Source: Usitatibacter rugosus (lineage in GTDB: Bacteria; Pseudomonadota; Gammaproteobacteria; Burkholderiales; Usitatibacteraceae). From it: a stretch of 64,000 nt of DNA. Where the stretch lies: NCBI RefSeq assembly GCF_013003965.1, contig NZ_CP053069.1, positions 3,689,419-3,753,418 of the forward strand, in the 5' to 3' direction. Both the position numbers and the translations under genes were made by a program. Below are positions 57,729 to 64,000 of this stretch, in pieces. Positions within the stretch are counted from its first letter, which is position 1, and each line of letters starts with the position of its first letter. The notes beneath the pieces were generated by a model, which ran no database searches, was not told the origin of the DNA, and saw only the letters and a program-made list of their open reading frames with translations.

Positions 57729-58222
57729 TGGACCACCCGCAGGTTGGGGTTGGTGCGGCTGGGGCCGCCGTCGACGAGCTTGCGCAGCTTCTCCCGCCCG
57801 CGCGACAGGCGCGACATCACGGTACCGACGGGAATGCCGAGTGCCTTGCTCACTTCCGCGTACGTCATCTCCTCCAGGCCGACCAGCAGCACGACCTCGC
57901 GCTGCTCGGGAGCGAGGAAGGTGAGGGCCCGCTCGAGGTCGAGGATGTCCGTGCGCCCGGCCGTGGGGACACGTTCGGCGAGGGTCTCGTCGGCTTCGAC
58001 TTCGGGGCGGATCTTGCGTGCCTTCAATTGGTTCACGAATACGTTGTGCATGATCGAGAAAAGCCATGCGCGGAGGTCTCCGGGCTTCCAGAGATGGAAT
58101 TTGCGCACCGCGCGTTCGAGCGTGTCCTGCACCAGGTCGTCGGCCGCATGGCGGTCGCCCACCAGCGCGCGCGCGTAGCGCCGCAGGTTGGGGATGTACG
58201 GCAGGATGAGCTCGTAATCCAT
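57725..58222 (-). CDS. ECF-family RNA polymerase sigma factor
   Basis: The 165-residue protein has sigma-70 region 2 (YARALVGDRHAADDLVQDTL and LRAWLFSIMHNVFVNQLKAR) and region 4 (LAPEQREVVLLVGLEEMTYA, then VSKALGIPVGTVMSRLSRGR), with no regions 1 or 3. It recruits RNA polymerase to its own regulon and is paired with the anti-sigma factor encoded downstream. The ATG at 58222 has no purine-rich ribosome site, and an ECF-like element lies just upstream, so a leaderless or very short-leader transcript is possible. Confidence 0.95.
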   Translation of the reverse strand: MDYELILPYIPNLRRYARALVGDRHAADDLVQDTLERAVRKFHLWKPGDLRAWLFSIMHNVFVNQLKARKIRPEVEADETLAERVPTAGRTDILDLERALTFLAPEQREVVLLVGLEEMTYAEVSKALGIPVGTVMSRLSRGREKLRKLVDGGPSRTNPNLRVVQ

Positions 58223-58232
58223 TCAGGGAGGC

Positions 58233-58259
58233 AAACAGGCAGGACGGGGGAATATTCCC
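58233..58259 (-). promoter_or_regulatory. Candidate ECF-type autoregulated promoter
   Basis: On the minus strand GGGAATATTCCC (58259-58248) is followed, 15 nt after GGAATA, by TGTTTG. GGAAT-type -35 and GTT-type -10 elements are typical of ECF promoters. The palindrome could instead be an operator. Position just before the sigma gene start suggests autoregulation. Confidence 0.35.
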
Positions 58260-58275
58260 TGCGGCTTATGGACGA

Positions 58276-58902
58276 TCAGGTGCTGCCGAGGCGAACGCCG
58301 AGCAGCACGAGCGCCGCGCCGAGCACGCGCTCCAGCCCCTTGCGGGCGCGCGCATACAGGGCGCGCAGGTGGCCGGTGGAGAGCACGAGCGCCACCAGGA
58401 CGTACCAGCCGATCTCGATCCCGAAGCCCGCGGCGAGCAGCGTGAGCTTGCCGGCGAGCGGCAGCGCGGGGGGCAGCGCCACGGCGAAGAGGCTCAAGAA
58501 GAACGCGATCGCCTTGGGATTCGTGATCGACGTGAGCGCTCCGATGCGAAGGCCCACGGTGAAGTCAGCACCGCGCGGCACCGGGACGGGGTCAGACGCG
58601 GTCTCGCCGGATGCCGCGTGGAAGAGCGAGAGTCCCAGGTAGACGAGATAGAGCGCGCCCGCGACGCGCAGCGCCGTGCCCAGCCAGGCGATCTGCGTCA
58701 CGACGACGGCGAGGCCCCACAGGGTGAGCACCGCGAAGAGCATCGCGCCCAGGGCGATGCCGAGCGCCGCGCCGACGGCCGCGGCGCGCGAGCGCCCGGC
58801 CGCGAGCTGGCTCACGATCAGGAACGAGGGACCGGGGCTGGCGACCGCCAGGAACCAGACGGCGAGCACGCCGCCGATTTCAGCGAGATGGAGCGCTTCC
58901 AT
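58276..58902 (-). CDS. LysE/RhtB-family amino acid exporter
   Basis: The 208-residue inner-membrane protein has six helices and the LysE/RhtB pattern: VWFLAVASPGPSFLIVSQLA after the first strand of the first helix, GAALGIALGAMLFAVLTLWG, and SITNPKAIAFFLSLFAVALP, with the conserved NPKA. It exports an amino acid (homoserine, threonine, leucine or others) using the proton gradient. The ATG at 58902 gives the standard N-terminus. The COG4315-type gene lies 13 nt upstream on the same strand. Confidence 0.93.
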   Translation of the reverse strand: MEALHLAEIGGVLAVWFLAVASPGPSFLIVSQLAAGRSRAAAVGAALGIALGAMLFAVLTLWGLAVVVTQIAWLGTALRVAGALYLVYLGLSLFHAASGETASDPVPVPRGADFTVGLRIGALTSITNPKAIAFFLSLFAVALPPALPLAGKLTLLAAGFGIEIGWYVLVALVLSTGHLRALYARARKGLERVLGAALVLLGVRLGST

Positions 58903-58915
58903 GCCCGGAAGGCTA

Positions 58916-59278
58916 TCACGGCCTCGCGAGGCGCCATTGGTTGCCCGCGCCGTCGCCGGTGCGGTCGGCCGCGCTCTGGTCGCGCGCATACCGATACAGG
59001 GGCTTCCCCTTGTAGGCCCATTGGTAGGAACCGTCGGCGCGCGCGAAGGGCGCGTAGTCGGCCCACGGCTTCGCGTTCGCCTCGGCCGTGAGCGGCGGCC
59101 AGGCGCGGGCGCAATCGGCGTTGCACTGGCTCTTCGTGTTGCCGTCGAGATCGAAGGTGTAGAGGGCCATGCCGGTCGGATCGACGAGGTAGCCGTCGGT
59201 GATCTTGGTGGGCGGCTGCTGGGCGAGCGCCAGCGCGGGAGCGAGGCACATCAGGGCAACGAGCATTCGGCGAGGCAT
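58916..59278 (-). CDS. COG4315-type secreted repeat protein
   Basis: The 120-residue protein has a signal peptide (RRMLVALMCLAPALALA) and two copies of the Lipoprotein_15 repeat: LVDPTGMALYTFDLD with NADCARAWPPLTA, and the second WAYKGKPLYRYARD. The cysteine pair in SQCNADC and the aromatic motif YTFD...YRYARD are typical. Function is unknown; members are periplasmic or outer-membrane and often lie near stress or cell-envelope genes. It is shorter than many members but appears complete. Confidence 0.9.
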   Translation of the reverse strand: MPRRMLVALMCLAPALALAQQPPTKITDGYLVDPTGMALYTFDLDGNTKSQCNADCARAWPPLTAEANAKPWADYAPFARADGSYQWAYKGKPLYRYARDQSAADRTGDGAGNQWRLARP

Positions 59279-59311
59279 GGGCGTTCCTTTCGCGGTTGTG
59301 TCCGCGGGCGC

Positions 59312-59947
59312 CTACGCGAGGACGGCGATGCCTCCCGCCGTGCGAATGCGCGCCACGATACCCCGTTCGGCATCGGCGAACGTCACGGGTTCCCCGGAGC
59401 GCAGGCCCAGCGCGCGCAGCGACTCGTAGAAGCCGGCGCCGCGCTCGTGCGCGAGATCCAGCGCCTCGAGCTCGCATCCCGACTCGGGCAGCATCGAGCC
59501 CGCGTCGCGGCCGCGCCACTGGATCATCGAGGGATACACGCCCTCGGCGGGGAGCGTGCCATCACGCGGCACCGTGATGCGCCAACGGAGGTCGCCCCGC
59601 GTGACATCGACGATGTCCCCAAGCGGCACCGCTGCACCGGCCACTGCGGCGGCGATGTCCGTCGTGCCCGCGACCCAGTGGATGAGTGCCGGCCCGCGAT
59701 CCAGGCGCGCGTGCATGGCGGGCGCATCGAGCGCGTACCAGCGCGCGCGGCCGGGCGGCGGCGCCTGCGGATCGATGGCGATCACTTCGAGGTACGCGTT
59801 ACCGAGCGACAGCAGGCGGTTGTGCGTGCCCATGAGCGCGTGCTTGCCCCCGCCGGAGGGCGCGACGCCGAGGCGCGATTCGATCCACGACGAGCCTTCC
59901 TCGAGGCTGCGCGCGGCGACGACCAGGTGATCGATGACGAGGGTCAC
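59312..59947 (-). CDS. VOC-family (glyoxalase-like) protein
   Basis: The 211-residue protein begins VTLVIDHLVVAARSLEEG, the first strand and metal-ligand His of a glyoxalase_3/VOC domain, and contains GTHNRLLSLGNAYLEVIAID with a second metal-ligand region. The substrate cannot be predicted; members include dioxygenases, resistance proteins and isomerases. GTG 59947 is preferred as start because it begins directly on the conserved strand; ATG 59989 would extend into the divergent lipoprotein-like gene. The gene pair here is divergent with little space. Confidence 0.82.
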   Translation of the reverse strand: MTLVIDHLVVAARSLEEGSSWIESRLGVAPSGGGKHALMGTHNRLLSLGNAYLEVIAIDPQAPPPGRARWYALDAPAMHARLDRGPALIHWVAGTTDIAAAVAGAAVPLGDIVDVTRGDLRWRITVPRDGTLPAEGVYPSMIQWRGRDAGSMLPESGCELEALDLAHERGAGFYESLRALGLRSGEPVTFADAERGIVARIRTAGGIAVLA

Positions 59948-59987
59948 GGCGTTATGATGCGGTACGTTCTCGTTGGTTCGACAAGCC

Positions 59988-60980
59988 ATGCACGCATTTC
60001 GTTTCGCGCTCGTCGTACTTTGCCTCGCCACGGGCTGCGCCCAGGCCCAGATGCGCGCGGCCGCCGAAGCGCTCGTCGCGAGCGTGGATTCGGCAAAGCG
60101 CTCGAAGCTGGTGCTGCCGTTCGACGACGCGCAGCGCACCGACTGGCACTACACGCCCCGCTCGCGCCCCGGCCTCGCCTTCGCCGACATGGATGCGAAG
60201 CAGCGGGAAGCCGTGCACCGCCTCCTGAAGACCGCGCTCTCGGAGATCGGCCACCGGAAGGTCGTGAACATCGTCGAGCTGGAGCTGGTGCTGCGCGAGA
60301 CGCAATTCGGCCTCTCCTTCCTGCGCGATCCGGAAAAATACGCCATCGTGATCTTCGGCACGCCCGATGCGGTGAAGCCGTGGGGCTGGCGCTTCGAAGG
60401 CCATCATCTCTCGCTCAGCTTCACGCTGCGCGGCGACCGAATTGCTTCGACGCCGAGCTTCTTCGGCGCCAATCCCTCGGAAGTCCGCGCCGGCCCACGC
60501 AAGGGGCTGCGCGTGCTCTCGGCGGAAGAAGACGAAGCACGCAAGCTCTTCGCCCTGCTGGACGAGGGACAGAAGCGCACGGTGGTGATCGACGCGCGCA
60601 GCTACGGCGACATCGTCACGACCAACAAGGACCGCGTCTCGCCGATCGACAACCGCGGCCTCGAGGTGAAGGCGATGAACCCGGCGCAGCGCGCGCAGCT
60701 GCGCAAGCTGGTCGAGGTGTACGCGGGAAACTTCGAGCCGGCGCTGCGCACCGCGCGACTGGCGCGCGTGGAGGAAGGCTTCGAGAACGTGCGCTTCGCC
60801 TGGGCCGGCACCACCGCGCGCGGCAGCGGCCCTCACTACTACCGCATCCAGGGGCCTCGCTTCCTCATCGAGTACGACGCTTCGCAGGACGACGGCAACC
60901 ACGTGCACACGGTGTGGCGCGACTACGACGGCGACTTCGGCCGTGACCTGCTTCGCGACCACTACACGATGCATCACTGA
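59988..60980 (+). CDS. DUF3500-family exported protein
   Basis: The 330-residue protein has a signal sequence ending LCLATGCAQA, with Cys17 a possible but non-canonical lipidation site. The mature part matches DUF3500: FADMDAKQREAVHRLLKTAL, WGWRFEGHHLSLSFTL, GPHYYRIQGPRFLIEYDASQ and HVHTVWRDYDGDFG. Several conserved histidines suggest a metal site. Enzymatic function is unknown. Start is ATG 59988 rather than a TTG 15 nt earlier because the signal peptide then begins properly. The stop codon lies inside a 33-bp palindrome shared with the convergent GST gene. Confidence 0.9.
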   Translation: MHAFRFALVVLCLATGCAQAQMRAAAEALVASVDSAKRSKLVLPFDDAQRTDWHYTPRSRPGLAFADMDAKQREAVHRLLKTALSEIGHRKVVNIVELELVLRETQFGLSFLRDPEKYAIVIFGTPDAVKPWGWRFEGHHLSLSFTLRGDRIASTPSFFGANPSEVRAGPRKGLRVLSAEEDEARKLFALLDEGQKRTVVIDARSYGDIVTTNKDRVSPIDNRGLEVKAMNPAQRAQLRKLVEVYAGNFEPALRTARLARVEEGFENVRFAWAGTTARGSGPHYYRIQGPRFLIEYDASQDDGNHVHTVWRDYDGDFGRDLLRDHYTMHH

Positions 60981-61053
60981 AGCAATAAAGGGGTCAGACC
61001 ACTTTATTCGCTGCCGTTCCGAATAAAGTGGTCTGACCCCTTTATTGCTTCAG
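60977..61053. repeat. Perfect 33-bp palindrome at a convergent junction (GGTCAGACCAC family, copy 3)
   Basis: Arms 60977-61009 and 61021-61053 are exact reverse complements with an 11-nt loop. The inner 26 bp of each arm are identical to copy 2 (41166-41227). The arms include the TGA stop codons of both convergent genes (60978-60980 and 61050-61052), so the symmetry extends into coding sequence. Confidence 0.96.
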
Positions 61054-61682
61054 TCGAGGGTGATGCCCTCGTCGGCCATGACCTTGCGGACGGCGGGCCG
61101 CCCCAGCAGCAGGTTCGCGTGGCGCGTGTAGTTGGCGAGCGACTTCACGGGGAAGCCGTTGCGGTTGCCCCAGCGGTAGAAGACCAGCAGGTACGGATCG
61201 CCCACCGTGTACTGCTCGCCCATCATCCACTTGGGCGTCTTGGCGAGCCAGCCGTCGACCATCTTCAGGTACTCGCCGAACATCTCCTTGCCCTTGGCCT
61301 TCACCGATTCCTGTGCCGAGGAATCATCGGTGTAGCGCCCGGCGCGGATCACGTGCGCGTAGGCGGGATGGATCGTGTTGGAGCACCACGAGAGCGCAGA
61401 CAGCAGCATCGCTTGCTCCCAGGTCTCCTTCGGCCACAGGCCCTTCTTCGGGAATGCACCGCCGAGGAAGGTGAGGATCGCGGGGTTCTCGGTGAGCGGC
61501 TTGCCGTCCACCACCAGCGTCGGGACACGGCCCATGGGATTCAGCTTCAGGTACTCGGCCTTGCGCTGCTCGCCTTCCAGCAGGTTCAGCTTCTGGGCCG
61601 TGTACGGAAAGCCCAGCTCCTCCAGCACGATGTGCGAGGCGAGCGAGCAGGCGCCCGGCGAGTAGTAGAGCTTGAGTTCCAT
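61050..61682 (-). CDS. Glutathione S-transferase family protein
   Basis: The 210-residue protein has the thioredoxin-like N-terminal domain (KLYYSPGACSLASHIVLEEL, with the beta-class SPGACS motif) and NPMGRVPTLVVDG to LTENPAILTFL, which binds glutathione, followed by an all-helical domain. The start is ATG 61682 with GGGAGGC upstream. Cys10 (PGACSL) is the usual beta-class active-site residue. It is 10 nt downstream of the 3-hydroxyisobutyrate dehydrogenase-like gene, so it belongs to the hydroxyacid operon. Its substrate is unknown. Confidence 0.93.
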   Translation of the reverse strand: MELKLYYSPGACSLASHIVLEELGFPYTAQKLNLLEGEQRKAEYLKLNPMGRVPTLVVDGKPLTENPAILTFLGGAFPKKGLWPKETWEQAMLLSALSWCSNTIHPAYAHVIRAGRYTDDSSAQESVKAKGKEMFGEYLKMVDGWLAKTPKWMMGEQYTVGDPYLLVFYRWGNRNGFPVKSLANYTRHANLLLGRPAVRKVMADEGITLD

Positions 61683-61692
61683 GGAAGCCTCC

Positions 61693-62556
61693 CTAGAGCC
61701 GCGTGATGAGCGAGGACGTATCGAAGCGGTTGCCGCCGGCCTTCTGCACGTCGGCGTAGAACTGGTCGACAACCTCGGTCACGGGGAGTTTCGCGCCGTT
61801 CCTCTTCGCCTCCTCGAGGCAGATGCCGAGGTCCTTGCGCATCCAGTCGACCGCGAAGCCGAAGTTGAACTTGCGCTCGACCATCGTCTTGCCGCGGTTC
61901 TCCATCTGCCACGACTGCGCCGCGCCCTTGCTGATGACGTCGAGCACGAGGCTGGGGTCGAGCTTGGCCTTCTCCGCGAACGCGATGCCCTCGGAGAGCG
62001 CCTGCACGAGGCCGGCGATGCAGATCTGGTTCACCATCTTCGTGAGCTGGCCCGCGCCGGAAGCGCCCATCAGCGTGACCGCCTTGCCGTACGAATCCAT
62101 CACCGGCTTGGCTTTCTCGAAGGCCTCCGCGTCGCCGCCGCACATCACGGTGAGCTTGCCGTTCTCGGCGCCGGCCTGGCCGCCCGACACCGGGGCGTCG
62201 ATGAAGGAGATGCCCTTCGACTTCGCGTCCGCGTAGATCTTGCGCGCGGCATCCGCGGAGGCCGTCGTGTGGTCGACGAGGATGGCGCCCTTCTTCATGC
62301 CCGAGAGCGCTCCGTCCTTGCCGCCCGCGACCTCGAGGAGGTCCTTGTCGTTGCCGACGCACATCATCACGAAGTCGCAGTCCTTCGCGGCAGCCGCGGG
62401 CGTGGCCGCGGATTGCCCGCCGTGCTTCTCCACCCACTGCTTCGCCTTCTCGGCCGAGCGGTTGTAGACGATCACGTCGTAGCCCTTGGCCTTCAGGTGG
62501 CCGGCCATCGGGAAGCCCATCACGCCCAGGCCCAAGAATGCGACTTTCGTTGCCAT
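61693..62556 (-). CDS. 3-Hydroxyisobutyrate dehydrogenase-like NAD(P)-dependent oxidoreductase
   Basis: The 287-residue protein has the Rossmann motif FLGLGVMGFPMAGHL (7-21), the signature DAPVSGGQAGAENGKLTVMC and the catalytic lysine in GQLTKMVNQ. It belongs to the beta-hydroxyacid dehydrogenase family, which includes tartronate-semialdehyde reductase (GlxR/GarR) and 3-hydroxyisobutyrate dehydrogenase (MmsB). The neighbouring D-2-hydroxyacid dehydrogenase and TRAP transporter favour a role in glyoxylate/glycerate metabolism, but this is inference. Gene order is TRAP permease, dehydrogenase, this enzyme, GST. Confidence 0.9.
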   Translation of the reverse strand: MATKVAFLGLGVMGFPMAGHLKAKGYDVIVYNRSAEKAKQWVEKHGGQSAATPAAAAKDCDFVMMCVGNDKDLLEVAGGKDGALSGMKKGAILVDHTTASADAARKIYADAKSKGISFIDAPVSGGQAGAENGKLTVMCGGDAEAFEKAKPVMDSYGKAVTLMGASGAGQLTKMVNQICIAGLVQALSEGIAFAEKAKLDPSLVLDVISKGAAQSWQMENRGKTMVERKFNFGFAVDWMRKDLGICLEEAKRNGAKLPVTEVVDQFYADVQKAGGNRFDTSSLITRL

Positions 62557-62605
62557 ACGTCTCTCCGGGGAAAATTTGTTAACCCGGCGGGCGCCGGGAC
62601 AGACG

Positions 62606-63577
62606 TCAGATTACATCCTTGTTGACCAGGTTCGGGGGAACCCGGCCTTCGAGCACCGCCGTGAGGTTGGCGACGGCGGTCTCGCACATGCGCATGCGCG
62701 TGGCACGCGTGGCGCTGCCGATATGCGGCGTGAGCGACACATTGGGCAGCGCGAGGTAATCCGCGTGCAGCTTCGGCTCGCCCTCGAAGACGTCGATGCC
62801 GGCGCCGGCGATGCGCCCCTCCTTCAACGCAGCGACCAGCGCTGCATCGTCCACGACGCCGCCGCGCGCCGTGTTCACGAGGATGGCGGTGCGCTTCATC
62901 TTCGCGATCTCGGCCGCGCCGATGAGGTGGTGCGTGGCCGGCGAGTACGGCGCCATGACCACCACGAAATCCGAGCGCGCCAGCAGCTCGTCACGCTCGA
63001 CCACCGTCGCATTGGCGCGCTTCTCGTCGGCCTCCGAAAGACGCGTGCGGTTGTTGTAGAGCACCGCCATGTCGAAGCCGGAAGCGCGCCGGGCGATGGC
63101 CTGCCCGATCCGGCCCATGCCGATGATGCCGAGTGTCGCGTGGTGCACGTCCATGCCGAGGAAGGACTGCATTGCGAAAGCGACCTTCCAGTCGCCCCGG
63201 CGTACATAAGCATCGCCCTCCGGAATGCGCCGGGCGGCGGCCATCAGCAAGGCCCAGGTGAGATCCGCCGTGGTGTCGTCCAGCACGCCGGGCGTGTTGG
63301 TGACGCGAACGCCGCCCTTCGTGGCCGCGGCGACATCGATGTTGTTGTAGCCGACCGCGATGTTCGAGACGACCTTGAGCTGCGGGCTGCGCTCGAACAC
63401 CGACGCGTCGAACTTGCACATCACCGTGGACATGGCCGCCGAGCACCCCGCGAGGTGCCCGGCGATCTGGTCAGGGGACCAAGGCGTGTCGTCCGGGTTC
63501 GTGACCACCTCGAAGCGCTGCGAGAGCGCCTCGATCACTTCCGGAAAGACCCGCCGTGTAACGAGGACCCTGCTCAC
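62606..63577 (-). CDS. D-2-hydroxyacid dehydrogenase (glyoxylate/hydroxypyruvate reductase type)
   Basis: The 323-residue enzyme has NAD(P)-binding GIIGMGRIGQAIA, catalytic Arg in NTARGGVVDD, Glu in DVFEGEP and His in LTPHIGSAT. NIAVGYNNIDVAAAT near residue 75 fits glyoxylate/hydroxypyruvate reductases (GyaR/GhrB-like). It would reduce glyoxylate to glycolate or hydroxypyruvate to glycerate. GTG 63577 overlaps the TRAP permease stop (GTGA), so uptake and metabolism of a small hydroxy or keto acid are probably coupled. Confidence 0.93.
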   Translation of the reverse strand: MSRVLVTRRVFPEVIEALSQRFEVVTNPDDTPWSPDQIAGHLAGCSAAMSTVMCKFDASVFERSPQLKVVSNIAVGYNNIDVAAATKGGVRVTNTPGVLDDTTADLTWALLMAAARRIPEGDAYVRRGDWKVAFAMQSFLGMDVHHATLGIIGMGRIGQAIARRASGFDMAVLYNNRTRLSEADEKRANATVVERDELLARSDFVVVMAPYSPATHHLIGAAEIAKMKRTAILVNTARGGVVDDAALVAALKEGRIAGAGIDVFEGEPKLHADYLALPNVSLTPHIGSATRATRMRMCETAVANLTAVLEGRVPPNLVNKDVI

Positions 63578-64000
63578 CCGGTTCCGTAGATGAAGTTCGG
63601 CAGCCACAGCGTCATGCCCGGCCAGATGTACATGAGGATCAGGCACAGGATGACGATGAGCATGTACGGCATCATCCCCGCGAAGATCTGGTTCAACGTC
63701 ACGTGCGCTGGAGCGACCCCCTTCAGATAGAAGGCCGACATCGCGACCGGAGGCGAAAGGAACGCCGCCTGCAGGTTGACCGCCACCATCGTCCCGAACA
63801 GCAGCGGGTCGATGTTGAAGTGCGCGAGCATCGGGATGAAGATCGGCACGAAGATCACGATGATCTCGGTCCACTCCAGCGGCCAGCCGAGGAAGAAGAT
63901 GATCGCCTGCGCGAGCAGCATGAACTGCAGCGGCGTGAGGTTCATCCCGAGCACCCAGTGCTCGATGATCGCCTGGCCGCCGTGCAGCGCGAACACCGCC
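63574..64000 (-). CDS. TRAP transporter large permease subunit (DctM type), 5' part outside the window
   Basis: The frame runs off the window end. The visible C-terminal portion (about 142 residues) has helices and the DctM segments LLAQAIIFFLGWPLEWTEII, FVPIFIPMLAHFNIDPLLFG, NLQAAFLSPPVAMSAFYLKG and the typical end MMPYMLIVILCLILMYIWPG. It imports a carboxylic or keto acid driven by the sodium or proton gradient together with a periplasmic DctP receptor, not in the window. The stop overlaps the hydroxyacid dehydrogenase gene. Confidence 0.93.
   Translation of the reverse strand, partial: AVFALHGGQAIIEHWVLGMNLTPLQFMLLAQAIIFFLGWPLEWTEIIVIFVPIFIPMLAHFNIDPLLFGTMVAVNLQAAFLSPPVAMSAFYLKGVAPAHVTLNQIFAGMMPYMLIVILCLILMYIWPGMTLWLPNFIYGTG

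Noticed and set aside
61050-61682. Maleylacetoacetate isomerase (MaiA) for the tyrosine pathway
   Set aside because: The sequence has the beta-class SPGACS motif rather than the zeta-class SSxSCR-type motif, and it is in a different operon.

Overview
The window is GC-rich and densely coded, and almost every reading frame belongs to an ordinary bacterial gene. A betaproteobacterium is the best guess. The evidence is a BPH-type proteasome homologue (a family named for Betaproteobacteria) and the overall gene set: TRAP transport, a phhA/fah/hmgA/hppD phenylalanine-tyrosine route, many c-di-GMP proteins and Dpp-type transporters. I cannot name the genus from the sequence alone. No rRNA, tRNA, CRISPR array, prophage or complete insertion sequence was seen.

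Layout. 1-3390 (+): the tail of a haem-binding DUF3365/HAMP sensor, then a tightly overlapping run of Ser/Thr kinase, BPH proteasome-like hydrolase, Hsp15 and a membrane protein. 3377-9117 (-): a phosphatase, a CinA-like protein, a PEBP protein, an FKBP isomerase, a gamma-glutamyltransferase and a succinate-semialdehyde dehydrogenase. 9236-11373: an orphan peptide-binding protein, a terminator and a repeat-filled gap. 11382-17419 (-): a likely four-gene operon of flippase-like protein, MpaB-family oxygenase, and two tandem receptors that share one sensor but carry different cyclases (class III nucleotide cyclase and GGDEF). 17408-24360: a HAD-UbiA fusion, a DprE1-like oxidase and a DprE2-like reductase, facing two polytopic membrane proteins. 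This looks like a decaprenylphosphoryl-arabinose-type module. 24407-28210: a second orphan binding protein, a uracil-DNA glycosylase-like protein, a GFA protein and an AraC regulator. 28217-33123: hppD-hmgA-fah-phhA with a divergent Lrp-type regulator. 33217-34740: a TonB-like lipoprotein and an AlaX editing protein. 34807-41167 (+): a complete Dpp-type ABC operon with two small secreted paralogues between its permease and ATPase genes. 41230-46547 (-): a GGDEF-EAL protein, a subtilase ending in nine hexapeptide repeats, and a GNAT. 46637-48170 (+): an L,D-transpeptidase and an M23 peptidase. 48167-59947 (-): a beta-propeller GGDEF sensor, a DUF2214 protein, HrpA, a sensor lacking an output domain, an ECF sigma/anti-sigma pair, a LysE exporter and small proteins. 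59988-64000: a DUF3500 protein, then a GST, a 3-hydroxyisobutyrate dehydrogenase-like enzyme, a D-2-hydroxyacid dehydrogenase and the end of a TRAP permease.

Noncoding structure is rich. Three long perfect palindromes built on GGTCAGACCAC sit exactly at the junctions of convergent genes and overlap their stop codons. A 44-bp perfect inverted repeat abuts the output-less sensor gene. GC-rich mobile palindromes lie between hppD and hmgA and inside the tonB-like gene. The subtilase and the output-less sensor share an upstream arrangement: one CRP-type site plus two ATTAC-N4-GTAR dyads whose centres are 21 bp apart. A nucleotide cyclase gene in the same window makes cAMP control plausible, but this is inference.
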